Shown: positions 36,399-44,688 of the stretch, one piece after another | Position numbering within the stretch: position 1 is the stretch's first letter | Layout of the letters: every line of letters begins with the position of its first letter | Source of the DNA: Methylobacterium gnaphalii | Lineage (GTDB): Bacteria; Pseudomonadota; Alphaproteobacteria; Rhizobiales; Beijerinckiaceae | DNA: 64,000 nucleotides | Direction of reading: 5' to 3' | NCBI RefSeq assembly: GCF_007992215.1 | Contig: NZ_BJZV01000009.1 | Location: 62,001 to 126,000 of the forward strand | The notes under the pieces: generated by a model | Database searches by the model: none | Seen by the model: only the letters and a program-made list of their open reading frames with translations | Told to the model about the DNA's origin: nothing | Program-made: the position numbers and the translations under genes

Positions 36399-37481
36399 TC
36401 AGCGGCCACCGTTGTATTCCGGCAACGACGGCTTTCCACCGAAGATCACCTGCGACGGGTCGCGTTCCAGGCTCTTGGCGGCACGGTTGAGGGTGTTCAG
36501 CGTACGCTGACCGTCGCTCGCCAAGGCCTCGACCTCGCGGCGGCTCGACCCGCTGAGGCGGGTCACGCTCGACGAGATGTTAGCCGTGCGCTTGTCGAGA
36601 TTTTCCGACAGCAAGCGGAAAGCCTTACCGGCGTCACGTACCGAGATCGCGGCCTCGCGGATCTCGGCGAAGGTCGAGGAACCCTGCTCGCCCGAGGCCG
36701 AGCCGAGGAACCCTTGCGCTCCCTTCAGCACGGCATCGATCTGGTCGGAGGCGGAATTGAGCTTGGCCATCATCGCGCGGGCATCGGTGAGGCCGGCCTC
36801 GATGTTCGGACTCGAATTCGCGAGTGCTGAGGAGAAGCGGTCGACGTTGTCGATCACGCGGTTGAGCTTCTCGCCGTCGATCGCCTTGACCAGCGTACCG
36901 ATCGCCGGGCCGGCATCGGCCAGGGCCTTGGAGAAGGTGTCGACGTTGGCGAGCGTGCGGCTGATGGCACCCTCGTTGCTGGAGATCACCTTGTCGAGGC
37001 GCGAGAGCATGTCGTCGGCACGCTGCGCGATTTGGCGCGCGGCTGCCATCATGTCCTGGATGTCGCTGGAATCGGCGAAGATCGTCGGAATAGAGTCGTC
37101 TGCGGCCGGCTTGAGGGCAGGAGCATCGGCGCTGCCGCCGGAGAGCGAGATCTGCGAGACGCCGGTCAGCATGGCCGAGTCGAGGCGGGCGCGGGTGTCG
37201 GCACGCAGCGGCGTGGAAGGCAGCACCTCAACAAGGGCCACCACCCGGCGAGGATCCTGGGGCAGCAGGCGCACGTCGGTCGCCTCGCCGACCTTGATGC
37301 CGTTGAACGAGACGGTCGAGCCCTTGGCGAGGCCGCCGACGCTGCCGGAGAAGACGATGCGCAGCGCCTGGTTCGCCGCGCTGCGCGAGCCGCCGTTCAG
37401 CCAGAACGCGAAACCGAAGCCTGCGAGCACGACCGCGATGGTGAAGGCGCCGATCAGCGCGTAGTTGGCACGGGTCTCCAT
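36399..37481 (-). CDS. mlaD: MCE family lipid transport protein (MlaD)
   Basis: This 360-residue inner-membrane-anchored protein has an N-terminal membrane helix (YALIGAFTIAVVLAGFGFAFWL). One MCE domain (about residues 30-130) includes VGGLAKGSTVSFNGIKVGEATDVRL and MLTGVSQISLSGG. A long helical C-terminus of about 220 residues has heptad character, similar to the barrel-forming extension of Mla/Mce proteins. It shuttles lipid between inner and outer membranes with MlaE and MlaF. The ATG at 37481 precedes the anchor helix directly. Confidence 0.92.
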   Translation of the reverse strand: METRANYALIGAFTIAVVLAGFGFAFWLNGGSRSAANQALRIVFSGSVGGLAKGSTVSFNGIKVGEATDVRLLPQDPRRVVALVEVLPSTPLRADTRARLDSAMLTGVSQISLSGGSADAPALKPAADDSIPTIFADSSDIQDMMAAARQIAQRADDMLSRLDKVISSNEGAISRTLANVDTFSKALADAGPAIGTLVKAIDGEKLNRVIDNVDRFSSALANSSPNIEAGLTDARAMMAKLNSASDQIDAVLKGAQGFLGSASGEQGSSTFAEIREAAISVRDAGKAFRLLSENLDKRTANISSSVTRLSGSSRREVEALASDGQRTLNTLNRAAKSLERDPSQVIFGGKPSLPEYNGGR

Positions 37482-37550
37482 CAGTTCACCCGTCTGTTCG
37501 GTTCGAGGCTGTGCTTCGGTGCGCAACGGCACGCGAGGCGCGAGTGCGCG

Positions 37551-38399
37551 TCACGCATGGACCGCGCTCGCGAGCTGGGCGCTTGGCCGCGGCATGATTG
37601 CGCGCGCACGCTTGCCGTGGAAATACGAGCGCAGCCAGGGATGATCGCTCGCGAGCATAGCCTCGATCGGTCCCTCGGCGATGATCTTGCCGTCGCCCAG
37701 CGCCGCGATGCGGTCACAGGCCGTGTAGAGGCTATCGAGGTCGTGGGTGACCATGAACACCGTCAGCCCGAGCGTCTGCTTGAGGGTGGCGACGAGCTCG
37801 TCGAACTCGCCCGCGCCGATCGGGTCGAGCCCGGAGGTCGGCTCGTCGAGGAAGAGGATTTCGGGATCGAGTGCCAGCGAGCGGGCGAGCGCCGCGCGCT
37901 TGATCATGCCGCCCGACAGCTCCGAGGGGTACTTGTCCGCGGCGTCCGGCTTAAGGCCGACCATCTCGATCTTGAGACGCGCGAACTCGTCGAGCAGCCG
38001 CTCGGAGAGGTTCAGGTGCTCACGCATCGGCATCTGGATGTTCTGCTTCACCGTCAGCCCGGAGAAGAGGGCGCCCTGTTGGAAGAGGACGCCCCAGCGC
38101 TTTTCTAGCTCGCGCCGGCGATGCAGCGTGAGATTGTCGACGTCCTCGCCGAAAATCTCGATGGTGCCCGCGCGCTTCTGGATGAGGCCGAGGATCGTGC
38201 GGGTGAGCACGGACTTGCCCTGCCCCGAGGGCCCGACGAAGCCCAGGATCTCGCCGCGCCAGATGTCGAGGTCGAGCCCCTTCATCACGTTGCGCGCGCC
38301 GAAGCCCACCACGAGCTCGCGCACGCGGATGATGGCGTCCTGGCCCGGCTGGCGAGGCGATGAGGTCACATTGCGTCCCGATTGAGGTCCCGCGCCCAA
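37551..38399 (-). CDS. mlaF: ABC transporter ATP-binding protein (MlaF)
   Basis: This 282-residue ATPase powers the Mla lipid transporter. It carries Walker A GPSGQGKS (about residues 55-62), the ABC signature LSGGM, Walker B ILFLDEPTSGLDPIG and the H-loop MVTHDLDSL. The TTG at 38399 has AGGA 8 bases upstream. A GTG at 38369 is a shorter alternative. It lies 15 bases after the mlaE stop. Confidence 0.95.
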   Translation of the reverse strand: MGAGPQSGRNVTSSPRQPGQDAIIRVRELVVGFGARNVMKGLDLDIWRGEILGFVGPSGQGKSVLTRTILGLIQKRAGTIEIFGEDVDNLTLHRRRELEKRWGVLFQQGALFSGLTVKQNIQMPMREHLNLSERLLDEFARLKIEMVGLKPDAADKYPSELSGGMIKRAALARSLALDPEILFLDEPTSGLDPIGAGEFDELVATLKQTLGLTVFMVTHDLDSLYTACDRIAALGDGKIIAEGPIEAMLASDHPWLRSYFHGKRARAIMPRPSAQLASAVHA

Positions 38400-38414
38400 A
38401 GCGCTGATCCTGCT

Positions 38415-39560
38415 CTAGAATTCGATCGCGGCGAAGAACACCGCGAACAACCCATCAAGCACGATGACCATGAAAATAGACTTGACGACTGAGGCGGTCA
38501 CGTGGCGGCCCAGCGACTCCGCCGAGCCCTGCACGGCGAAGCCCTCGATCGTCGCGATGATGCCGATGGTGAGGGCCATGAAGGGCGCCTTGGCGAGACC
38601 CACCCAGAGGTGGCGGTCCGACACCGCGCTCTGCAGGCGCGAGAGGAAGCCCTCCGAGGTCAGCCCACCATAGATCATCGCCGTGACGCCGCCGCCGGCA
38701 AGCGCGGCGAGATTGGCGATGAAGGCGAGCATCGGCAGGCCGATCATCAGCGCCAAGATCCTGGGAACAATCAGGATTTCGATCGGATCGAGCCCCATCA
38801 CGCGCAGGGCGTCGACCTCCTCGCGCATGCGCATCGAGCCGATCTCGGCGGTGAAGGCGGAGCCCGAACGGCCCGCCACCATGATCGATGTGAGCAGCAC
38901 CCCGAGTTCGCGCAGGACGAGGATGCCGATGAGGTTCACCACGAAGCTCTGGGCGCCGAAGCGCTGGAGCTGGATGATGCCCTGCTGGGCGACGATGCCG
39001 CCGACGAGGAAAGAGATCAGCGCGATGATCGGCACGCCGCGATAGGCGATCGCCTCAAGCTGGTTGACCAGAGCCGTGAAACGGAAGCTCGACGGGCGCA
39101 GCGCGACCCGCCCGATCGCGGCCACCACCTCGCCCAAAAACGAAAGGCCGGCAAGCATTTCGCGCCCGCCGACGACCACGCTGCGGCCGATCCCATCGAG
39201 CACCGCGAAGGCCCAGGCGACGCGCGGCGCCGCCGGCACCTCGGCCGGGCGCAGGGCGACCTCGCCGAGCAGAATCTTGTGTTCCGGCCGTGGGTTGACG
39301 TAGGCGAGCCGCCCGCCCGCCGCCTCGATCTCGGCCCGCGTCCGCTCCAGCACCCAGGCCCCGAGCGTGTCGAGCCGGACGATGTCCGCGAGATCGACGA
39401 GAACCGGATTCGTCTGTCCGTGCAATGCGATAGCAGCCGCCGCGCGCTCGACGGCGGGGCCCTGGTCGGCGGTCCAGCGGCCCGTGAGCGCGACGGCGCC
39501 GCCCGCGCCGAGGCTGGCGCCGGCCGCGTCGGGATGGGCTGTGCCGGCTTCGATCAGCAC
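38415..39560 (-). CDS. mlaE: MlaE family ABC transporter permease with N-terminal STAS domain
   Basis: This 381-residue membrane protein combines an N-terminal STAS-like domain (about 25-110, with PVLVDLADIVRLDTLGAWVLER) and an MlaE permease domain (about 140-380). Permease marks are FRFTALVNQLEAIAYRGVPIIALISFLVGGIVAQQG, VLRELGVLLTSIMVAGRSGSAFTAEIGSMRMREEVDALRVMGLDPIEILIVPR and several membrane helices. In many bacteria MlaB supplies the STAS domain separately. Fusion to the permease is known in alphaproteobacteria. It is the first gene of the operon. Confidence 0.94.
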   Translation of the reverse strand: MLIEAGTAHPDAAGASLGAGGAVALTGRWTADQGPAVERAAAAIALHGQTNPVLVDLADIVRLDTLGAWVLERTRAEIEAAGGRLAYVNPRPEHKILLGEVALRPAEVPAAPRVAWAFAVLDGIGRSVVVGGREMLAGLSFLGEVVAAIGRVALRPSSFRFTALVNQLEAIAYRGVPIIALISFLVGGIVAQQGIIQLQRFGAQSFVVNLIGILVLRELGVLLTSIMVAGRSGSAFTAEIGSMRMREEVDALRVMGLDPIEILIVPRILALMIGLPMLAFIANLAALAGGGVTAMIYGGLTSEGFLSRLQSAVSDRHLWVGLAKAPFMALTIGIIATIEGFAVQGSAESLGRHVTASVVKSIFMVIVLDGLFAVFFAAIEF

Positions 39561-39612
39561 GGAAAAGGGGTCTCCGGGTCCGGTCCTGGGGCGGGGATGG
39601 CCTCCATCATGA

Positions 39613-39628
39613 GGTCAACATGGTGACC
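39613..39628. promoter_or_regulatory. Inverted repeat upstream of mlaE
   Basis: GGTCA-ACATGG-TGACC is a perfect 5-base inverted repeat with a 6-base spacer, 53 bases upstream of the mlaE start. Nearby, the 13-mer CCCGCGTGCTCAC occurs twice in direct orientation (39661 and 39700). Either could be a regulator site, but no factor can be named. Confidence 0.3.
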
Positions 39629-39720
39629 AAAGCGTGTCTTTGCCGGCCGCCTGAAGCTATCCCGCGTGCTCACACCTGCCACGCATACGGGAAACATGGC
39701 CCGCGTGCTCACGCGCAGCA

Positions 39721-40995
39721 TCATCCCGCGCGCCGGGAGGCCCGGGCGGCGAGCCCGACGAGGCAGAGCCCGGCCAGCGCCAGCGGGGCCATCATGGCGA
39801 AGGTCACCGCCGGCCCGGCGCTCCGGTAGACGACGCCGCAACCGAGGGTCGCCAGGGACGAGCACAGGGCGGTGGCCGAGCTCACCGTTCCCTGCGCCCG
39901 GCCGCGGGCGCCGTCCGGGGCGAGGCTCGAGACGGCGTTCATCGCGCCGAAATGCGTAGCGCCGAAGGTGAAGGCGTGGAGCATCTGCAGGCCGACGAGG
40001 GCGGGCAGCGAGTCGCCGGCCAGCGCCATGCCGATGGCCCGAACGATCGCGGCGGCGGCGCCGAGCGCCAGGAGCCGGAAGGGCTGGCGCCACGGCGCCG
40101 GCAGCCGGCCGATCACCGCGAAGAGCAGGATCTCGGCGGCGACGCCGATGGCCCAGAGCGTGCCGATCCAGGCGCCGGGCACCCCGGCCGTGCTCCAGGC
40201 GATGGAGCCGAAGGCGTAGATCGCCGCGTGGCTCGCCTGGATCAGCGCGGCCGCGCCGATGGCCAGCCACAGAACCCGGGGCAAGCGAGGGCGCCCGGTG
40301 GCGTGGGACGCGTGTCCCGCCTGTCCCGCCACGTCCCGGCTGGCATAGGCGACGGCGGAAGCGATCAGCGCCAGCCCGGTGAGCAGAAGCGGCACCGCGA
40401 AGGCCTCGCCGAGCACCCCGAACAGGGCGCCCCCGGCGAGGTTCGCCCCCAGGAACCCGATCGAGCCGGCCATGCGGATGCGCGGATAATCGAGTTTCCT
40501 CCGGGCCCCTTTCGCGCCCTCCCGCACGGAGCCGGCCTCCCGTTCGGCGGAGAGCCGCACGGCGGCGAGCGTCAGGTAGTCGATGCTCGCGACCATCGGC
40601 GCCGCGGCCACGGCGTTGACCGCGATCAGCCCGGCGAGCACGCCCCAGCCGATTGCGGCCCCGGCCGGCATCAGCGCGTAGGTCGCGGCCAGAACCAGGC
40701 TGCCCACGAGCAGAAGGCTGCGGGCCGAAATCCCCCGGTCGATCAGCCCCATCAGCGGCGCCGTGGCGACGATGCGGATGGCGATGGGCAGGGCCAGCAG
40801 CCCGCCGATCAGCCCGGCATCGAGATGCAGGGTGTTCAGCCAGACCGGCATGAACGGCATCGCGATGCCGATCTCGACGAAAACCACGGTGTAGAGCAGC
40901 GCCAGCCGGAAGGCGTTGGGCGCGTCGCTTGGGCCGGGCGGGGGCGGGGCAGGGGGCACGGAGGGAACGGGGCGACGGAGACTGGCCGGACGCAT
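39721..40995 (-). CDS. Major facilitator superfamily transporter (MFS_1-like)
   Basis: This 424-residue protein has about 12 hydrophobic segments. Features of the LacY/HcaT-like MFS group are visible: ALLYTVVFVEIGIAMPFMPVWL in helix 1, GLIDRGISARSLLLVGS in the loop 2-3 region, RKLDYPRIRMAGSIGFLGANLAGG before helix 5, and GLQMLHAFTFGATHFGAMNAV in the second half. The substrate is unknown. A GC-rich, Pro-rich N-terminus of about 25 residues precedes helix 1. Confidence 0.88.
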   Translation of the reverse strand: MRPASLRRPVPSVPPAPPPPGPSDAPNAFRLALLYTVVFVEIGIAMPFMPVWLNTLHLDAGLIGGLLALPIAIRIVATAPLMGLIDRGISARSLLLVGSLVLAATYALMPAGAAIGWGVLAGLIAVNAVAAAPMVASIDYLTLAAVRLSAEREAGSVREGAKGARRKLDYPRIRMAGSIGFLGANLAGGALFGVLGEAFAVPLLLTGLALIASAVAYASRDVAGQAGHASHATGRPRLPRVLWLAIGAAALIQASHAAIYAFGSIAWSTAGVPGAWIGTLWAIGVAAEILLFAVIGRLPAPWRQPFRLLALGAAAAIVRAIGMALAGDSLPALVGLQMLHAFTFGATHFGAMNAVSSLAPDGARGRAQGTVSSATALCSSLATLGCGVVYRSAGPAVTFAMMAPLALAGLCLVGLAARASRRAG

Positions 40996-41161
40996 GCACG
41001 TCCGACCCGGTTTCGTCCATGCGCGGAGGGACAGCCTGCCCGCGTCACGCGCCGCGGCGCGTGTGGTTCGTCAGCGCCCGAGCGCAAGAACCCTCGCGCC
41101 GGGGCCACTCGTTCGACCCGCTCCACCGAACCCGGCAGACGGGGAAGGCGCCGCAGGCCCG

Positions 41162-41353
41162 TTACTCGGAGGCCGCCGCGACGGGCTCGAGGACGGGTTC
41201 CGCGGTGATCCCGTAGCGCACGGAAACTGTCAGCAGCGTCAGGGCCGCCAGCGTACAGACGACGAGCGTCAGGATGGTGCCGGCGCGCGTGCCGTGCTTG
41301 CCGGTCGTGCTGGAATTGGTGGGGAGAGAACCGCGAGCAAGAAGTGTAGCCAT
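41162..41353 (-). CDS. Small single-span membrane protein, hypothetical
   Basis: This 63-residue protein has a perfect AGGAGG 8 bases upstream of the ATG at 41353, strong evidence that it is translated. A charged/polar N-terminus of about 25 residues is followed by one membrane helix (AGTILTLVVCTLAALTLLTVSV) and a short acidic tail. I recognise no family. It stands alone at the left border of the AT-richer island. Confidence 0.65.
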   Translation of the reverse strand: MATLLARGSLPTNSSTTGKHGTRAGTILTLVVCTLAALTLLTVSVRYGITAEPVLEPVAAASE

Positions 41354-41794
41354 AGCCAAAACCTCCTAGGCGTCGCGAGGCGGCGAGAGCGATGAGGATT
41401 TACGCCAGGTGACACAGAGGCTGCGTCGCTCGAAAGCGGCGCAGTTACCGGGCGATCCGCGGCCAAGCTGTCGATCGAATTTTTCTTGCTGTTCAATATT
41501 CGCGAATACAGACCGCAGATTTTCATTCGCTTTCTACAATGTCTGTGATCCGCCGCACATTTTATCGACGGTGCCGTATTTCTGCGGGGCATGTCCCTCG
41601 GCTGAAAAATTGCGTCGGATTTGGAGCGAACGCGATCCCGATGGTGTTAGCCGCAACCCGGTCGATGGCTTGCAGGGAACTGCCCAAATGCAGACAGACT
41701 GCTTCAGAAGAGCAGAATATCGAAGCCGGATTCACAGGAATTATATAATACCAAAGCAAACATCAACAGTAGTTTATGTAATTTTTATAAACAT
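41354..41794. other. Intergenic region at the left edge of the accessory island
   Basis: About 440 bases. GC content drops sharply along it, and the last 100 bases are AT-rich (ATTATATAATACC, 41737-41749). Frames crossing it look like chance. I see no tRNA-like attachment site, integrase or clear terminator. Confidence 0.45.
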
Positions 41795-42574
41795 TCATCT
41801 TTTTAGCTCGCGGAGTTTTTCTCTATGACTTCCATTAAAAAGCAAATTCTCATCTAGATTATCGAAGAGATTATAGTTTCTAGCGTACTGCAACAAACGT
41901 TCGCCATGCTCTGAGAAGCAATTGTAAAATATAAGAACCAGCTCCGCGTCTGAGAGCTGCGCGCGGATGATTCTCATGTACTCTATCCGAGCGGTCTTAT
42001 TAGTAGCCTCGCCGACTCGCGGGGTCTTCGTCTCAAGAAATCGGATCATATTGTAGAGCAATCTGAAATAGTGACCAAGAGCATCTCGATGACTGTTCCA
42101 GAAATCTCGGTAGACACTTGCCCACAAGTTCAAATCAGTTGGATCGTAACCTTTAATGGCAGGATTGGCGTACGTCCGGCTTAATTCTGTAACATAATGG
42201 GCGAGCACAGCACGTCCACTAATCGGGAGGCGGTTTCCATCAAACCCACGCAACTCATTCACATTTGCGCTGTGCAACGAAAGCATTTGAAAGAGAGTTG
42301 CTTCGAAATTCTGCTTCGCGATGGCGTCGAGCTGAGTTTCCAAAGCATCAGCCTGTCACGAAACCTCCTCTCGCGTCTCCTTAAGCTCCTCACGTTGAAG
42401 AAAAATTGTGGCAAGTACGCCGATGAACGTTAGGAACGTCAGGAGCGGATTGAGAACACCGCCGAAGAAGTCCCCAACCTGCCCAAGGCGCGTGTAGGCT
42501 TCCGCATCGGAGAATCGGTAACATGCCTGGAGTTGCAGGTCGCGTCGGTCATTGGGCATTGCTGTGCCGACCAC
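41795..42574 (-). pseudogene. Putative phage abortive infection protein (putAbiC type) with an in-frame TGA
   Basis: Read through a single TGA (42356-42358), this minus-strand frame encodes about 259 residues with the putAbiC layout. GQVGDFFGGVLNPLLTFLTF enters a membrane helix (IGVLATIFLQ), a coiled segment follows (REELKETREEVS, stop, QADALETQLDAIAKQ), then ATLFQMLSLHSANVNELRG and a conserved helical core: YFRLLYNMIRFLETK, then YMRIIRAQLSDAELVLIFYNCFSEHG. The two halves are in the same frame, so a CGA-to-TGA change is the simplest explanation. Family members often begin with an extra membrane helix, absent here, so the 5' end may also be lost. Start candidates are GTG 42574 and ATG 42559, neither with a clear ribosome site. 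The low GC suggests horizontal origin. Confidence 0.75.
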
Positions 42575-43330
42575 GCTGACGATACCGAGCGGGAATATAG
42601 AGCTCGGGAGAAGCTCAATAAACAGGAGGACTACCTGTTAGCCTCCCTCCCCTTACTGCAGGGGAAGCTGAAAACTCTCGCATCACTAAAGGGCGCTGCA
42701 AACGACGCTTCGCTGCTTTACCGAAGCCTCCGTGCGAAGTCACCCAAGGTGCAGCAGCAGCTCCGCCACCTGAAGGATCGTAGTAATGCAGTCCTTCGGC
42801 TTACCGAGACCATCACCGACGCCAAGGGACTGGAGGTAAAGGGGTACGGCCCTGCCGGCTACCGGCGAGGAAGTGTTCTCAGTCGCGATGTCGAGTTCGG
42901 CCAGATGCGCGGCACTACCGCGCTGATCCGAAACTACCGTCCAGTGGTTGAGCCGGAGGACGCAATCCGGACGGCAAATAGCTTCAACTTCGACGGCGAC
43001 GAGGAAACCGCCCTGAATATGATCGCTGAAATGAGCCTGAAAGAGCGTGGCGCCGCTGTACGGATCGTTCAGATGGTCGACAGCTACTACGAGAAATTCA
43101 TTAATCGCTTACGGGACTTTGCGGAGTTCTGGTCCGCTGCGAACATAAAGAACCTGAACGACTTCGGCACCAGTCCTCTGAACCCGACACCGTTCGAGGC
43201 GCGACACATCGTAAATCATAAGCGGCCGACAGTAGTGATTCGCCAAGCCGGCAACGAATTCCGAATGCTGATTCCGGAACGACTTATGGAACTTGACCGA
43301 GAATGGAAGGCGTTTAGTTACAAGAATTGA
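42533..43330 (+). CDS. Protein of unknown function in the accessory island
   Basis: This frame is open from 42434 to the stop at 43330. The coordinates use the TTG at 42533 (265 residues), but the true start is uncertain. The best ribosome-binding site (AGGAGG, 42624-42629) precedes an in-frame CTG at 42635. The N-terminal third is helical and coiled-coil-like (LLQGKLKTLASLKG, then SPKVQQQLRHLKDRSNAVLRL). The rest is mixed (NMIAEMSLKERGAAVRIVQMVDSYYEKF, then HKRPTVVIRQAGNEFRMLIPERLMELDREW). I recognise no family. It is divergent from the putAbiC remnant with overlapping 5' ends and shares its low GC. The IS630 element begins 65 bases downstream. Confidence 0.5.
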   Translation: MQVASVIGHCCADHADDTEREYRAREKLNKQEDYLLASLPLLQGKLKTLASLKGAANDASLLYRSLRAKSPKVQQQLRHLKDRSNAVLRLTETITDAKGLEVKGYGPAGYRRGSVLSRDVEFGQMRGTTALIRNYRPVVEPEDAIRTANSFNFDGDEETALNMIAEMSLKERGAAVRIVQMVDSYYEKFINRLRDFAEFWSAANIKNLNDFGTSPLNPTPFEARHIVNHKRPTVVIRQAGNEFRMLIPERLMELDREWKAFSYKN

Positions 43331-43395
43331 CGCAGCGCGCGCCTCGTTTTTTAACATCAGCAGCCGGAAAACCAAAGCTTCAAGATCGTCAGCTA

Positions 43396-44541
43396 GTGGC
43401 TGAAATCTGACGTTTGAGCCCGTTTGGGGTTTCGAGTTCGGGGTTGTGATGCGAGTCTGTGGGGATGTGGCATGGCATCTCGTTCACTCTCACGCCTTCG
43501 GATCGCGACCGGCTCGCGTCGATCGTCGGGGACCGGAACACAGCCCAGAAGCATGTCTGGCGCGCCCAGATCGTCTTGCTGAGCGCCGCTGGTTTGGGCA
43601 CGCATGCGATCATGCGCGAGGCCGGCGTGTCCAAGACAGCGGTCTGGCGTTGGCAGGAGCGGTTTGCTCAGGAGGGCGTCGAGGGATTGCTGCGGGACAA
43701 GACGCGCCCGGCGGGCATAGCGCCTCTCGGGCCGGAGGTGGCGGAACGCGTGGTGGCGCCGACGCAGGGGGATCCGCCCGGAGAGACCACGTATTGGACC
43801 GCCGCGGCCATGAGCAAGGTTGCGGCCATCAGCGTCTCATCGGTCCAGCGCATCTGGCGTGGACACGGCTTGCAGCCGCACCGGGTCCGTCAGTTCAAGC
43901 GGTCCACCGATCCGGCCTTCGCGGCCAAGCTGCGTGACATCGTCGGACTCTATGTCGATCCGCCCGCTCATGCCGTGGTGCTCTCAGTGGACGAGAAGTC
44001 TCAGATCCAGGCGCTGAGCCGAACACAGTCCTCCCTGCCGATAAAGCCAGGCCGACCCACGACGCGCACCCATGACGATATCCGCCACGGCACCACGACG
44101 CTGTTTGCCGCCTTGAACGTCCTGGAAGGCAAGGTGATCGGCCGCTGCATGCAACGGCATCGCCACCAGGAGTTTATTCGCTTCCTCAACGCGGTCGAGG
44201 CAGCCGTGCCAGCCGGTAAGGTCGTGCATGCGATCCTCGACAACTATGCGGTTCACAAGCACCCGAAGGTGCGCGCTTGGCTCGACCGGCATCCGCGATG
44301 GACCTTCCACTTCACGCCGACCTCGGCGTCCTGGCTCAACGCCGTCGAGGGCTTCTTCGCCAAGCTCTCGCAGCAGCGGCTGCGACGCGGTGTGTTCCGA
44401 TCACTGGTCGACGTCCAGGCCGCCATCAAACGCTTCGTCGCCGAGACCAACCGCCAACCAAAGCCCTTCGTCTGGACCGCTGACCCGGATCGCATCATCC
44501 AAGCCGCAAAGCGCGGGCACCAAGTGTTAGACTCGCGCCAC
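43396..44541 (+). mobile_element. IS630-family insertion sequence
   Basis: A 1146-bp element is bounded by TA dinucleotides (43394-43395 and 44542-44543), the target duplication of this family. The ends are imperfect inverted repeats of about 24 bases: GTGGC followed by a shared AnTCTnAC...TTG pattern on the left, and the complementary arrangement ending GCCAC on the right. Both outer junctions read CTAG, the preferred IS630 target, so the uninterrupted site would read CAG-CTAG-TCG. It carries one intact transposase gene. Confidence 0.9.
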
Positions 44542-44544
44542 TAG
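43465..44544 (+). CDS. IS630 family transposase
   Basis: This 359-residue DDE transposase has an N-terminal helix-turn-helix region (about residues 35-75: HAIMREAGVSKTAVWRWQERFAQEG) and a second DNA-binding segment. The catalytic domain has SVDEKSQIQAL (first Asp), HAILDNYAVHKHP (second Asp) and SWLNAVEGFF (final Glu). It appears full length with no frameshift. I chose the ATG at 43465 over a GTG two codons earlier. The last sense codon ends at the IS boundary, and the TAG stop is made of the TA target duplication plus the following host base. Confidence 0.93.
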   Translation: MWHGISFTLTPSDRDRLASIVGDRNTAQKHVWRAQIVLLSAAGLGTHAIMREAGVSKTAVWRWQERFAQEGVEGLLRDKTRPAGIAPLGPEVAERVVAPTQGDPPGETTYWTAAAMSKVAAISVSSVQRIWRGHGLQPHRVRQFKRSTDPAFAAKLRDIVGLYVDPPAHAVVLSVDEKSQIQALSRTQSSLPIKPGRPTTRTHDDIRHGTTTLFAALNVLEGKVIGRCMQRHRHQEFIRFLNAVEAAVPAGKVVHAILDNYAVHKHPKVRAWLDRHPRWTFHFTPTSASWLNAVEGFFAKLSQQRLRRGVFRSLVDVQAAIKRFVAETNRQPKPFVWTADPDRIIQAAKRGHQVLDSRH

Positions 44545-44688
44545 TCGTTGCCATACAATGGCAGCGCTGCTTTAGATCAAACGACCGCGAGCCACCCATT
44601 CCACGCCTTGGCGAAACCGTCGCACGGGTTGAATAAAGTATCCCAACCGGGTCGCGGCGAAGGTCGGCCCGGAACCGGGAGTGACGTG

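Noticed and set aside
39554..41020. A 488-codon minus-strand frame overlapping the MFS gene in another frame
   Set aside because: The translation is Arg/Ala/Gly-rich shadow sequence, while the MFS frame has 12 membrane helices.
41409..41828. A 139-codon plus-strand frame at the island edge
   Set aside because: It has no ribosome site and no protein-like pattern, and it runs through the AT-rich 3' flank of the putAbiC gene.
43389..43634. Short frames antisense to the 5' part of the IS630 transposase
   Set aside because: Composition is shadow-like. The transposase frame is complete with all DDE residues.
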